A DNA stretch of 64,000 nt. Origin: Muribaculaceae bacterium (lineage in GTDB: Bacteria; Bacteroidota; Bacteroidia; Bacteroidales; Muribaculaceae). The translations under genes were made by a program, and so were the position numbers. Shown here piece by piece: positions 1 to 7,153 of this stretch. A model generated the notes under the pieces. The model did not search any database. It was given only the letters and a program-made list of their open reading frames with translations, and was not told where the DNA came from. The stretch covers positions 1 to 64,000 of the forward strand of contig JAFRRT010000022.1 of assembly GCA_017427945.1 (NCBI GenBank). The letters run 5' to 3'. Every line of letters begins with the position of its first letter. The first letter of the stretch is position 1.

Positions 1-232
1 AATTCTTACGAAATTTGCGTACAAGTTGTGCATACGGTGATTTGAATTTAATGTTTTGATCACCACTAAATTACTATAAATCAGCGATATGCGCAACTTT
101 TTGAACATCTTTTTATTAACTTTTTAATCCCGCCAACGGGTCATTTAACCTATAATTGTTGTCTGTATAGCCATAAAGAATTGGCTTTTCAGGCAATTAT
201 TATTTATTGAGAAACAGGCACTTACACCTATG

Positions 233-245
233 ATGTTTACCTTTT
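233..245 (+). promoter_or_regulatory. shared 13-base upstream element, copy 1
   Basis: ATGTTTACCTTTT occurs here and again at 763-775, about 50 nt before the ATG at 295 and about 53 nt before the ATG at 829. The TACCTTTT part resembles the Bacteroidota -7 box TAnnTTTG. No good -33 box is visible, so the role as promoter is an inference. Confidence 0.4.
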
Positions 246-294
246 GCCCTTAAATGGCATTAATAAGACAGCTAACTTCTTTAAATTTCTGATT

Positions 295-726
295 ATGGAT
301 TATAGCATGAATGATTTGCTCCACGGAGCGCAAGTGATGGCAAGTAGTGTTTTTGGTCGCCGTAGTGAGTACAAACTCCAGTTCAATCATGAAGAGGACG
401 GTTTCTGGTATGTGGATTTTCCAGGATGGCCTTTCGACCATCACAATCTGATGATGGTGGCTGGAGCCGACAAACTGTGCGACTTCCTCAGCGACGATGA
501 CCTCTATGCGTACGTTAGTGTAATACCCAGCAACAGACGTCTCGATAAGCCAGGTTACGCTTGTTTGGTGCAGGGAGAGCACTCGCTTACTGGAGGTTCC
601 ACCTATACTGTGACCAATTTGCCGGGCTTTGAACGCGAGATTTGGCTTTGCCCCGTCACACTCTTCGTCTTGGGCCGTTACCCCAAGTATATCTACATCA
701 AGAAAACAGATTCCCAAGACAGGTAA
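295..726 (+). CDS. DUF6717-like protein
   Basis: This encodes a 143-residue soluble protein with no signal peptide or membrane segment. It resembles, from memory, the DUF6717 family, whose function is unknown. Visible blocks are FWYVDFPGWPFD (residues 37-48), VAGADKLCDFL (55-65) and WLCPVTLFVLGRYP (117-130) followed by YIYIKK. I chose ATG 295 over the in-frame TTG at 244 because a 13-base element (233-245) lies about 50 nt upstream, at nearly the same distance as an identical element lies from the next gene at 829. It opens the AT-rich block. Family assignment is moderate and function is unknown. Confidence 0.6.
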   Translation: MDYSMNDLLHGAQVMASSVFGRRSEYKLQFNHEEDGFWYVDFPGWPFDHHNLMMVAGADKLCDFLSDDDLYAYVSVIPSNRRLDKPGYACLVQGEHSLTGGSTYTVTNLPGFEREIWLCPVTLFVLGRYPKYIYIKKTDSQDR

Positions 727-745
727 TGCCTGCATGCTTTTTTTT
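720..745 (+). terminator. possible weak terminator after the DUF6717-like gene
   Basis: A short CAGG/CCTG hairpin with a five-base loop (720-732) is followed by CATGC and an eight-base T run. The stem is only four base pairs, so this is tentative. Confidence 0.3.
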
Positions 746-762
746 AAAAAAAACAGTTGATA

Positions 763-775
763 ATGTTTACCTTTT
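763..775 (+). promoter_or_regulatory. shared 13-base upstream element, copy 2
   Basis: This is an exact copy of the element at 233-245, placed before the small membrane protein gene at 829. The matching spacing suggests that the two genes are switched on together. Confidence 0.4.
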
Positions 776-828
776 AGTGCTTCCTGTCATAAAGAAGAGA
801 AGTCCAACTTAACCACATAAAAGAAACT

Positions 829-1128
829 ATGACACTCTTTCTTACTAATACAAATTGGGCAGATGCCACATATAGTGACGGCGTATGGTTCTTATCTGAT
901 TTCAGCCAGATGTACGGTTTGAGTTTCCATGAGGCCACAGTACTTCTTGTCTGCATTCTCATGCCGCTTCTAACCGTTTATTTCTTAATACTGGCCCTGC
1001 TCAACACTAAATACAAATCAAGAAAACTCAAGATTTTGACTTGGATTTCGGCTGCAATTACAATTTCCGCACCGTTCATTCACCTTGTACTTCTGAATAT
1101 GTGGGTGGCATTTGATCACGTCAATTAA
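829..1128 (+). CDS. small two-TM membrane protein, paralog A
   Basis: A 99-residue protein with two hydrophobic helices (about 37-58 and 69-90) joined by a short basic loop, KYKSRKLK, which should face the cytoplasm. I do not recognise the family. It is clearly paralogous to the protein at 1880-2161: the segment from GLSFHEATVLL to the second helix aligns without gaps with GMNYNEANILI and what follows. The two copies flank an archaemetzincin-like lipoprotein. A function tied to that envelope protein is possible but is only an inference. Confidence 0.65.
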   Translation: MTLFLTNTNWADATYSDGVWFLSDFSQMYGLSFHEATVLLVCILMPLLTVYFLILALLNTKYKSRKLKILTWISAAITISAPFIHLVLLNMWVAFDHVN

Positions 1129-1200
1129 TAACTATGTAACAAAACTTTGGGCCTTTTCATACATAAAAAATAAACAATCAATTATACCTGTTTTTCAGTT

Positions 1201-1866
1201 ATGATCAAACAACTGTTCACTATTATCGTTTTCACAATCCTTTTGGGATGCCTTGCCTGGAGCTGCACCAACAACGCCAAGCGAATCAAGCATGTAAAGC
1301 TAGTTTCCACGGCGGAAGACGACTGTACCTGCCCTCATTGCAGGCTTCTCATCCAGCCCTATGGTGATTTCTCAAATGAGAGAGCCAAAGTAGTGGCCAA
1401 AGAGCTGGAAAAAAGTCTCGCTACTTATGTGAAAGACCTGGCTGTGACCGAGGTTCTGGTACTACCCGCCAAACCCTTAACCGAGGACTTGATGAACGAT
1501 GCCAAGACCCGTTACCGCGCCAGCAAAATTCTGGACAAGCAGGCAAACATCAAAAGCCAAAAAGATGATGTCATCATCGGCTTGACCGATTGTGACATCT
1601 CAACAAACGCTCACGGTTATGATGACTGGGGAATTCTTGGGCTGTCCTATATGGGACATTCCAACTGCGTGATTTCCACGTTCAGGGTGAAGAACAAGTC
1701 TCAGTTTTGGAAAGTTGTACTCCATGAGTTCGGACACTCCTACCTGGGACTGGATCACTGCCCGAACAATGACCCGCAGTGCTTCATGGTCGACTGCAAC
1801 GGCAAGCCCGACCTTGCTCAGGAGCGTTACTTGTGTGACTCTTGTTCACATAGCATTCGTTTATAA
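1201..1866 (+). CDS. archaemetzincin-like metalloprotease lipoprotein
   Basis: A 221-residue protein beginning with a lipoprotein signal (ILLGC, lipidated Cys about residue 17), so it is probably periplasmic and membrane-anchored. The C-terminal half carries HEFGH (175-179), then G183, H186-C187, C194-x-M196 and C212-x-x-C215. This matches the archaemetzincin (peptidase M54) arrangement of a catalytic zinc site plus a structural four-Cys zinc site. Spacings differ from the family consensus: one extra residue before the Gly, six residues between the first two Cys, and 15 between Met and CxxC. An extra N-terminal CTCPHC pair is also present. It is followed after 13 nt by the second two-TM protein and is probably co-transcribed with it. 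Confidence 0.75.
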   Translation: MIKQLFTIIVFTILLGCLAWSCTNNAKRIKHVKLVSTAEDDCTCPHCRLLIQPYGDFSNERAKVVAKELEKSLATYVKDLAVTEVLVLPAKPLTEDLMNDAKTRYRASKILDKQANIKSQKDDVIIGLTDCDISTNAHGYDDWGILGLSYMGHSNCVISTFRVKNKSQFWKVVLHEFGHSYLGLDHCPNNDPQCFMVDCNGKPDLAQERYLCDSCSHSIRL

Positions 1867-1879
1867 ACTTAACGATTTC

Positions 1880-2161
1880 ATGATTATGGTACTATTAGAA
1901 AGCAGATATCATTGGATTGACTCGCTCTTTGACTGGTGTGTACAGACCATAAAAGACTTCGGTAGCGCTTTCGGCATGAACTATAATGAGGCGAATATTC
2001 TCATTTTCTGCATTGTCTGGCCTCTGTTATTCCTCTACTTCATGACCTTAGCTGTACTTAATGCTCATTATAAGTCCAAGACCTTGAAATGGGTGACATG
2101 GATTTCGGTCATCATCACACTTGTCTCACCCCTCATTTTTGAGTTGATTATAAGATTATGA
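1880..2161 (+). CDS. small two-TM membrane protein, paralog A'
   Basis: A 93-residue protein with two hydrophobic helices (about 40-61 and 71-91) and the basic loop HYKSKTLK. It is paralogous to the protein at 829-1128. The start is ATG 1880, with ATG 1886 as an alternative; sequence upstream of 1880 in this frame lies inside the metalloprotease gene and looks non-coding. Its stop overlaps the start of the YiiX-like gene (ATGA), so the two are translationally coupled. Function is unknown. Confidence 0.65.
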   Translation: MIMVLLESRYHWIDSLFDWCVQTIKDFGSAFGMNYNEANILIFCIVWPLLFLYFMTLAVLNAHYKSKTLKWVTWISVIITLVSPLIFELIIRL

Positions 2162-2733
2162 AAAAGATACTTGTTGTTAGTGCTTTAGTACTCCTTTCGG
2201 GAGTGTTCTTTTTTGCGAGGTCATTCAAGGCTCCGAAAGCTGCCACATTGAAGGAGGGTGATATTGTTTTTCAGACTTCCACCTCACAACAGGCTCCATT
2301 CATTATTGCTGCCACCAGTTCACCATGGAGCCATTGCGGAATCATCATTGAGAAAGACAATGGGATATATGTACTTGAAGCAGTATCCACCGTGAAACTG
2401 ACTCCTTATAATCAATGGGTAAAACGAGGAAAAGGCGGTATAGCCAAAATGAAACGCTACACCGAAGAGTCAGTCAAAATCAAGTATTCAAAATACCTGG
2501 GCAAGCCTTATGATACCGCATTCAAGTTCGGGAACGACATGTGGTACTGCTCCGAACTTGTCTATGATATCTACAAGCAACAACTCGGCATAGAATTGTG
2601 TGCGCCCAGACCTGTCAGTGACTACAATATCACTGGGGCTGAAAAAGTATTGAAGAAACGAGGTATCAGCAAGAACCAGCTAGTCGTTGCCCCAAACGAC
2701 TTATATAATTCTAAACAACTGAAAGGTCTTTAA
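2158..2733 (+). CDS. YiiX-like NlpC/P60-fold cysteine hydrolase
   Basis: A 191-residue exported or membrane-anchored protein with an N-terminal hydrophobic segment (residues 4-20). It resembles the YiiX/YebB (formerly DUF830) branch of permuted papain-like enzymes, which act as amidases or esterases on envelope or lipid substrates. The likely catalytic pair is His59 (PWSHCGII) and Cys131 (WYCSELVYDIY); the His preceding the Cys is the permuted order. GDIVFQ (34-39) is a typical family start. It is the last gene of the metalloprotease, two-TM, hydrolase operon. The exact substrate cannot be told from sequence. Confidence 0.8.
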   Translation: MKKILVVSALVLLSGVFFFARSFKAPKAATLKEGDIVFQTSTSQQAPFIIAATSSPWSHCGIIIEKDNGIYVLEAVSTVKLTPYNQWVKRGKGGIAKMKRYTEESVKIKYSKYLGKPYDTAFKFGNDMWYCSELVYDIYKQQLGIELCAPRPVSDYNITGAEKVLKKRGISKNQLVVAPNDLYNSKQLKGL

Positions 2734-2880
2734 CTGAAGAAAAAGAACCTGATAACATTCTTGTTGCTGTTAACCGTATCCTTCCTGCTTATTTCAATAT
2801 TCAGATTATCTTTTAGCGGAAAACCCCTAAAACGCAAAAAACGCAACTGCCGAAAACAGCAGCTGCGCCTTTTGTTGTGA
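2734..2880 (+). other. possible remnant of a truncated exported protein gene
   Basis: Directly after the YiiX-like stop, and in the same frame, comes an open stretch starting CTG AAG AAA AAG. It reads like a signal peptide: basic start, then about 20 hydrophobic residues. After about 48 codons it ends in a basic tail that runs into a terminator hairpin and the tRNA-Lys gene. No ATG start exists. I read it as the decayed 5' end of a former gene, but it may be chance. Confidence 0.25.
2842..2872. terminator. bidirectional terminator between yiiX-like gene and tRNA-Lys
   Basis: CGCAACTGC and GCAGCTGCG pair (one G-U) around an eight-base loop. On the plus strand CCTTTT follows; on the minus strand TTTTTTGCGTTTT follows. 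It can therefore end both the plus-strand operon and the minus-strand tRNA transcript. Confidence 0.65.
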
Positions 2881-2950
2881 CCCCGGTGGGACTCGAACCC
2901 ACGACCCATTGATTAAGAGTCAATTGCTCTACCAACTGAGCTACGGAGTC
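2878..2950 (-). tRNA. tRNA-Lys (CTT)
   Basis: The minus strand folds into a 73-nt cloverleaf: a seven-pair acceptor stem (GACTCCG with CGGGGTC, one G-U), a D arm, an anticodon stem ATTGA/TCAAT with loop CTCTTAA (anticodon CTT, Lys), a T arm GTGGG-TTCGAGT-CCCAC, and discriminator A. CCA is not encoded. Its 3' end faces the AT-rich block at 1-2870, the usual side for integration of mobile islands. Confidence 0.93.
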
Positions 2951-2972
2951 ATCGTTTTGTCAATTGCGGTTG

Positions 2973-3002
2973 CAAAGGTACTGCTTTTTTCTAAACCGCA
3001 AA
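2973..3002 (-). promoter_or_regulatory. promoter of tRNA-Lys
   Basis: On the minus strand TTTG (2999-3002) and TACCTTTG (2973-2980) are separated by 18 nt, matching the Bacteroidota -33/-7 pattern. Transcription would begin about 15 nt before the mature tRNA. Confidence 0.6.
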
Positions 3003-3063
3003 CAATTTTGGCGAAAATTTTTGAAAAAAAGTGATTTTTTCGGTTCATTCGCCCCAAAATGAC

Positions 3064-3071
3064 TATATTTG
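3064..3071 (+). promoter_or_regulatory. -7 box for the MalY/PatB-like gene
   Basis: TATATTTG fits the Bacteroidota -7 consensus and lies 28 nt before the ATG. No clear -33 element is seen. Confidence 0.45.
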
Positions 3072-3099
3072 TGACAGATAACACATCAAAAAAATCGAT

Positions 3100-4293
3100 A
3101 TGGAGAACAGGAAATATGACTTTGACAGCGTGATTGACCGCCGTGGGACAAGCAGCGTGATGTTTGACATGTGTCAGGAGATGTTCGGGCGCGATGACGT
3201 GCTGCCGCTGTGGGTGGCCGACATGGGCTTTGCGGTGTGCCCCGAGATCACACAGGCGCTTGCCGAGCGCGTGACACAGCACCCCATCTACGGCTACAGC
3301 GTGCCCTTGGAGGGCTACTGGCAGTCGATCATCGACTGGCAGCGTGAGCGCAACGGGCTGGAGTTCAGTCAAGACGAGGCTTGCTTCATCGGCGGCATCG
3401 TCAACGGTTTTGGGCTGGCGCTGAATCATTTCACGCGTCCGGGTGACAAGGTCATCATCCAGGAGCCGGTTTATCACCCCTTCAGGATGCTTATCACGGG
3501 CAACAACCGCATGGTGGTGAACAATGCACTCAAGCGCACTGACGACGGATTCTATGAGATGGACCTGGAAGGGCTGGAGCGCATCATGGAGCAGGAGCGG
3601 CCGCGCATGATGGTGCTGTGCAACCCCCACAACCCCATAGGCATCGCATGGCCCGCCGAGGTGCAGCGCGAGGTGGCTGCCTTGGCACGGAAATATGACG
3701 TAGTTGTCTTCAGCGACGAGATCCACGGTGACCTGACGTTAAAGGGCCATCACCACACCTCGTTCCTCACTGTAAGCGACGATGCGCGCGCTGTGGGCGT
3801 CGTGATGGGTGCGCCGAGCAAGACGTTCAACATTGCCGGCATCGTGAGCTCATGGTGTGTCGTAAAGAACCCCGAGCTGCGCAAGCCTTTCTTTAACTGG
3901 CTCACCACCAACGGCCAGAGTGCACCCAACTTCCTGTCGATGACCGCCACGCGTGCCGCCTACCGCCACGGCGGCGAGTGGCTCACCCAATGCCTGGAAT
4001 ACATCGAAGACAACATCGACATGGTGGTGGACTATTGCCGCGAGCACATCCCCGGCATCACGGCAATCAAGCCGCAGGCCTCGTTTCTGGTCTGGCTCGA
4101 CTGCACCGGGCTGGGGCTGGAGCATGACGCACTCATCGACCTGTTTGTCAACAAGGCACGCATCGGCCTGAACGACGGCGCGATGTTCGGCAAGGGCGGC
4201 AGCGGCTTCATGCGCCTGAACGTCGCCGTTCCCCGCAGCGTGCTGCGGCAAGGCATGGAGCAGCTGGCAGCCGCCGTCGCCGCGCTCAAGTGA
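3100..4293 (+). CDS. MalY/PatB family PLP-dependent C-S lyase (aminotransferase class I/II)
   Basis: A 397-residue cytosolic fold-type I PLP enzyme of the PatB/MalY group, which act as cystathionine beta-lyases or cysteine desulfhydrases. The start MENRKYDFDSVIDRRGTSS and LPLWVADMGF (about 36-45) are typical of the group. NPHNPIG (about 175-181) and SDEIHGDL (about 207-214) line the PLP pocket. The PLP lysine is Lys241 in APSKTFNIAG. Near the C-terminus RLNVAVPRS holds the carboxylate-binding arginine. Length is normal. It stands alone with its own promoter. MalY-like regulatory activity is also known in the family but cannot be judged here. Confidence 0.9.
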   Translation: MENRKYDFDSVIDRRGTSSVMFDMCQEMFGRDDVLPLWVADMGFAVCPEITQALAERVTQHPIYGYSVPLEGYWQSIIDWQRERNGLEFSQDEACFIGGIVNGFGLALNHFTRPGDKVIIQEPVYHPFRMLITGNNRMVVNNALKRTDDGFYEMDLEGLERIMEQERPRMMVLCNPHNPIGIAWPAEVQREVAALARKYDVVVFSDEIHGDLTLKGHHHTSFLTVSDDARAVGVVMGAPSKTFNIAGIVSSWCVVKNPELRKPFFNWLTTNGQSAPNFLSMTATRAAYRHGGEWLTQCLEYIEDNIDMVVDYCREHIPGITAIKPQASFLVWLDCTGLGLEHDALIDLFVNKARIGLNDGAMFGKGGSGFMRLNVAVPRSVLRQGMEQLAAAVAALK

Positions 4294-4338
4294 TGACGTA
4301 GCCGCATGAACTGTTTTTGATAAAAAACTCATGGATTA

Positions 4339-4369
4339 TTGTGCGATAGATGATTTGTTACTATCTTTG
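4339..4369 (+). promoter_or_regulatory. promoter of rubrerythrin gene
   Basis: TTG (4339-4341) and TATCTTTG (4362-4369) are 20 nt apart, a good Bacteroidota -33/-7 pair. The transcript leader would be about 40 nt. Confidence 0.6.
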
Positions 4370-4414
4370 TAGCACAATACCAAAATCCATTAATAACTAA
4401 CATTCACTATCACA

Positions 4415-4957
4415 ATGAAAGAATTAAAAGGAACCAAGACCGAAAAAAACCTGATGGAAGCCTTCGCCGGTGAATCCCAGGCCCGCAACAAGTACACCTA
4501 CTATGCCTCCAAGGCCAAGAAGGACGGCTACGTGCAGATAGCAGCCATCTTTGAGGAGACCGCCAACCAGGAGAAAGAACATGCCAAACTGTGGTTCAAG
4601 CTGCTGCAGGGTGGCGGCATCAAGGGCACCCTCGAGAACCTTGAGGACGCTGCCGCTGGCGAGAACTTTGAGTGGACCGACATGTACAAGCGCATGGCCG
4701 AGGAAGCCCGCGAAGAAGGCTTCATCGAGATCGCCGAGCAGATGGAGGGCGTTGCCGCCATCGAGAAGCTGCACGAGGAGCGCTACCTGAAGCTGCTGAA
4801 CAACATCAAGGAAGACATCGTCTTCTCGCGCGACGGCGACACCATCTGGCAGTGCACAAACTGCGGCCATGTGGTAATCGGCAAAAAAGCCCCCGAGATG
4901 TGCCCCGTGTGCAACCATCCGCGCGCCTACTTCCAGATCAAGGCCGAGAATTATTAA
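4415..4957 (+). CDS. rbr: rubrerythrin
   Basis: A 180-residue cytosolic peroxidase that protects anaerobes by reducing hydrogen peroxide at a diiron site. The N-terminal four-helix ferritin-like domain (1-135) shows the iron ligands Glu20 (FAGESQA), Glu53 and His56 (EKEH), Glu97, and a glutamate in the IEKLHEERY segment. The C-terminal rubredoxin domain has Cys147, Cys150, Cys163 and Cys166 (CTNC and CPVC). Length and domain order are normal. It is monocistronic, with a strong promoter and two hairpins behind it. Confidence 0.96.
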   Translation: MKELKGTKTEKNLMEAFAGESQARNKYTYYASKAKKDGYVQIAAIFEETANQEKEHAKLWFKLLQGGGIKGTLENLEDAAAGENFEWTDMYKRMAEEAREEGFIEIAEQMEGVAAIEKLHEERYLKLLNNIKEDIVFSRDGDTIWQCTNCGHVVIGKKAPEMCPVCNHPRAYFQIKAENY

Positions 4958-4961
4958 ATTC

Positions 4962-4993
4962 AATCATTAAAGCGATTGTCCGCTTTAATGATT
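4962..4993 (+). terminator. 13-bp perfect hairpin after rbr
   Basis: AATCATTAAAGCG pairs perfectly with CGCTTTAATGATT around a six-base loop just after the rbr stop. No T run follows, so it may act as an mRNA-stabilising hairpin rather than a full terminator; a second hairpin follows. Confidence 0.5.
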
Positions 4994-4995
4994 AA

Positions 4996-5027
4996 GGTTT
5001 AGAGTTTAGAGGTTTAGAGCTTAGAGA
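4996..5027. repeat. degenerate AGTTTAG heptad tract 1
   Basis: Four heptads of the form RGTTTAG (one with AGCTTAG) lie between the two hairpins after rbr. Similar tracts occur at 45868-45899 and 59541-59575, and a related one at 63506-63581. Confidence 0.6.
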
Positions 5028-5030
5028 GAA

Positions 5031-5064
5031 AAAGCCGCCTGAGATGAAAATCTCAAGCGGCTTT
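5031..5064. terminator. bidirectional terminator between rbr and the barrel gene
   Basis: AAAGCCGC and GCGGCTTT form the outer stem and TGAGAT/ATCTCA the inner stem, with a GAAA loop. It separates two convergent genes. Confidence 0.7.
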
Positions 5065-5090
5065 CTGCTTTGCAGGGGTAAAAGGGCTTA

Positions 5091-5780
5091 TCAGAACATG
5101 ATGGCGGCGCTCACGGTCCAGCAGTCGTCCTTACCCTCGACACGATGGCCACTGTAGTCCTGTCCGACGACGTCCATGGCCCTCTTCATGCCGATGCCAT
5201 AGCTGGCTGTCACGCGCACGTGCTTGAACAGATCCACGCCGGCGCCCACGTCCCACGACAGATAGGTTTTGCGCACTCCTTCCACTCTGATATTTTTGTC
5301 TGGAATGACGACCGAAATGTTGGGACCAGTGAACACGACAGGTGCCACCACTTTTTCCACACCAGGGATGGCAAGTCGATACCTGGCATAAATCGGAATG
5401 TCGATGCAGTGGTTCTTGCCCCTGCGGACATTGTCGTTGATTTTGGGATTTTTGTTTTGGCGGTACATGGCCGACACCTCAAGTCCCAGATTCACTTTGG
5501 GGATGTTCAGGTCAACCACCAGACCACCAGTGTAGGCGGTATGCTTCTCACTGTCCAGGAGGCTGCTCTTGTCCTTCATCTCCATGGTGGTGATACCGCC
5601 CTTGACACCGAAGTGCACTTGACCTGCTGCCGGTGAGGTTGACGCCAAGGTCATTGCTGCCATCACAATGGCGACGCGTGCCATCTTGCCCAAACGCATT
5701 TGGAGGCTGTTCATAACTGTTTCCTTGCTCTCGTTGAACCCGTTGCGGGTGCTCTCGTTAAAATAATTCTTAGTTGCCAT
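5091..5780 (-). CDS. outer-membrane beta-barrel (PorT-like) protein
   Basis: A 229-residue exported protein of the small outer-membrane barrel type (outer membrane beta-barrel domain, PorT-like). VHFGVKGGITTMEM starts the first strand; alternating aromatic and polar strands follow (GLEVSAMYRQ, IDIPIYARYRL, SWDVGAGVDLF, VTASYGIGMKR), and the chain ends in SAAIMF with a terminal Phe. The signal peptide (RVAIVMAAMTLASTSPAAG) lies about 33 residues in, after an extension with two FNES units. A shorter start at ATG 5717, preceded by AAGGAAAC, is equally plausible and would remove that extension. Ligand or role is unknown. Confidence 0.75.
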   Translation of the reverse strand: MATKNYFNESTRNGFNESKETVMNSLQMRLGKMARVAIVMAAMTLASTSPAAGQVHFGVKGGITTMEMKDKSSLLDSEKHTAYTGGLVVDLNIPKVNLGLEVSAMYRQNKNPKINDNVRRGKNHCIDIPIYARYRLAIPGVEKVVAPVVFTGPNISVVIPDKNIRVEGVRKTYLSWDVGAGVDLFKHVRVTASYGIGMKRAMDVVGQDYSGHRVEGKDDCWTVSAAIMF

Positions 5781-5831
5781 AATTGTAAGATTTTTTAGTT
5801 GTTATACGTTGTTTGTTTTTGTTTGATGATG

Positions 5832-5864
5832 CAAAATTATGGCGCCTAAATCCCCCAATCCAAA
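5832..5864 (-). promoter_or_regulatory. promoter of the barrel gene
   Basis: On the minus strand TTTG (5861-5864), 21 nt and TAATTTTG (5832-5839) form a good -33/-7 pair, upstream of both possible starts (5780 and 5717). Confidence 0.6.
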
Positions 5865-5985
5865 CATTCTAAACCATATTGGATGTAATGGCTGGATTAA
5901 TGTATGAAATGCATTTGTTGGGTTCTTCAAGATGATTTTTTTCAAAAAATGGCATAAGTATTGCAGTAGTTTGCAAGGATAATTG

Positions 5986-5993
5986 TAAATTTG
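5986..5993 (+). promoter_or_regulatory. -7 box of the lemA operon
   Basis: TAAATTTG lies 45 nt before the lemA ATG. TTG at 5961-5963 is 22 nt upstream and may serve as the -33 box. Confidence 0.45.
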
Positions 5994-6037
5994 CCATTTA
6001 GAAAAAATCATTATTCACCTTATAAATATTAAAGACA

Positions 6038-6658
6038 ATGAAAAAAGGTTGTTTAGGACTTTCGTCTACTGTATTGGTATTACTTGGAATCCTGGTTGTT
6101 CTTGCTTTGTGGGCGATACCCAAATATAACGGGCTCGTAAAGCAACAGGAGAGTGTTGAAAAGGCTTGGGGTAATGTAGAAAACCAGTATCAGCGCCGTG
6201 CTGACCTGATCCCCAACTTGGTAGAGACCGTAAAGGGCTATGCCAAGCACGAGCAGGAAACTTTTGAAAAGGTCATCCAGGCTCGCGCTAATGCAACCAG
6301 CATCAAAATCGACCCGTCGAACATCACCCCCGAGGATCTGCAGAAGTATCAGGCTGCACAGGGCGAGTTAACTAGTGCTTTGAGCCGACTCATTGCCGTG
6401 AGCGAGGCTTATCCCGACCTGAAGGCAAATGAAAATTTCAAGGAATTGCAGAGCCAACTTGAAGGAACGGAAAATCGCATTACTGTAGCCCGTAACGACT
6501 TTAACGAGGAAGCCAGGACCTACAACACCAACCGTCGATCCTTCCCCACCAACATCGTAGCCAGCATCTTCGGCTTTGGTGAGAAGCCTTACTTCCAGGC
6601 ACAAGAGGGTGCTGACAAGGCTCCCAAGGTTGACTTTGGTACCAGCGAGGGCAAGTAA
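6038..6658 (+). CDS. lemA: LemA family protein
   Basis: A 206-residue membrane-anchored protein with one N-terminal TM helix (about 9-28) followed by the LemA helical-bundle domain. Typical blocks are YNGLVKQQESVEKAWGNVE, YQRRADLIPNLVETVKGYA and NDFNEEARTYNT. The domain probably faces the periplasm. LemA proteins form coiled bundles of unclear function and are often encoded beside TPM-domain proteins, as here, where two TPM genes follow. The family assignment is firm; the role is not known. Confidence 0.93.
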   Translation: MKKGCLGLSSTVLVLLGILVVLALWAIPKYNGLVKQQESVEKAWGNVENQYQRRADLIPNLVETVKGYAKHEQETFEKVIQARANATSIKIDPSNITPEDLQKYQAAQGELTSALSRLIAVSEAYPDLKANENFKELQSQLEGTENRITVARNDFNEEARTYNTNRRSFPTNIVASIFGFGEKPYFQAQEGADKAPKVDFGTSEGK

Positions 6659-6661
6659 ACG

Positions 6662-7153
6662 ATGGCTCTGGTCGATTTCATCCCCAGTGAGGGCCAGCGG
6701 CGCATCGCCGATGCCATTACCGATGCCGAGCGTCACACGACGGGCGAGATTTGCGTCCATGTGACTCCCCGGTGCCGCGGTAATGTGATGAAACGTGCCA
6801 CCAAGACCTTTAACCGCCTGCACCTTTACACCACCAAGCGCCGCAATGCCGTGCTCATCTTTGTGGCCTATGAGGACCGCAAATTCGCGATTCTGGGCGA
6901 CACCGGCATCAACGAGGCGGTGCCCGAGGGCTTTTGGGACGGTGAGGTGGAGGAACTGGGACGCTTTCTCACGGCGGGACGGCCAGTTGACGGTATCTGC
7001 GCCATTGTCGCCCGCATTGGAGAGCGCTTATCAGAGTACTTCCCCGGTGAGCGAGACGACGAGAACGAGTTGAGCAACGAGGTCACCTTCGACGACCTTG
7101 ACGATGATGACGAACCCGATGACCACTATGACGACTATGGCAATATGGAATAA
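6662..7153 (+). CDS. TPM-domain protein, soluble, acidic tail
   Basis: A 163-residue protein with a single TPM domain (about 5-125): EGQRRIADAITDAERHTTGEICVHV, then an AVLIFVAYEDRKFAILGDTGIN core. No signal peptide or TM helix is seen. The last 35 residues are very acidic (DDLDDDDEPDDHYDDYG). It begins three bases after lemA and overlaps the next TPM gene, so all three form one operon. TPM domains have been linked to phosphatase-like or scaffold roles; which applies here is unknown. Confidence 0.85.
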   Translation: MALVDFIPSEGQRRIADAITDAERHTTGEICVHVTPRCRGNVMKRATKTFNRLHLYTTKRRNAVLIFVAYEDRKFAILGDTGINEAVPEGFWDGEVEELGRFLTAGRPVDGICAIVARIGERLSEYFPGERDDENELSNEVTFDDLDDDDEPDDHYDDYGNME

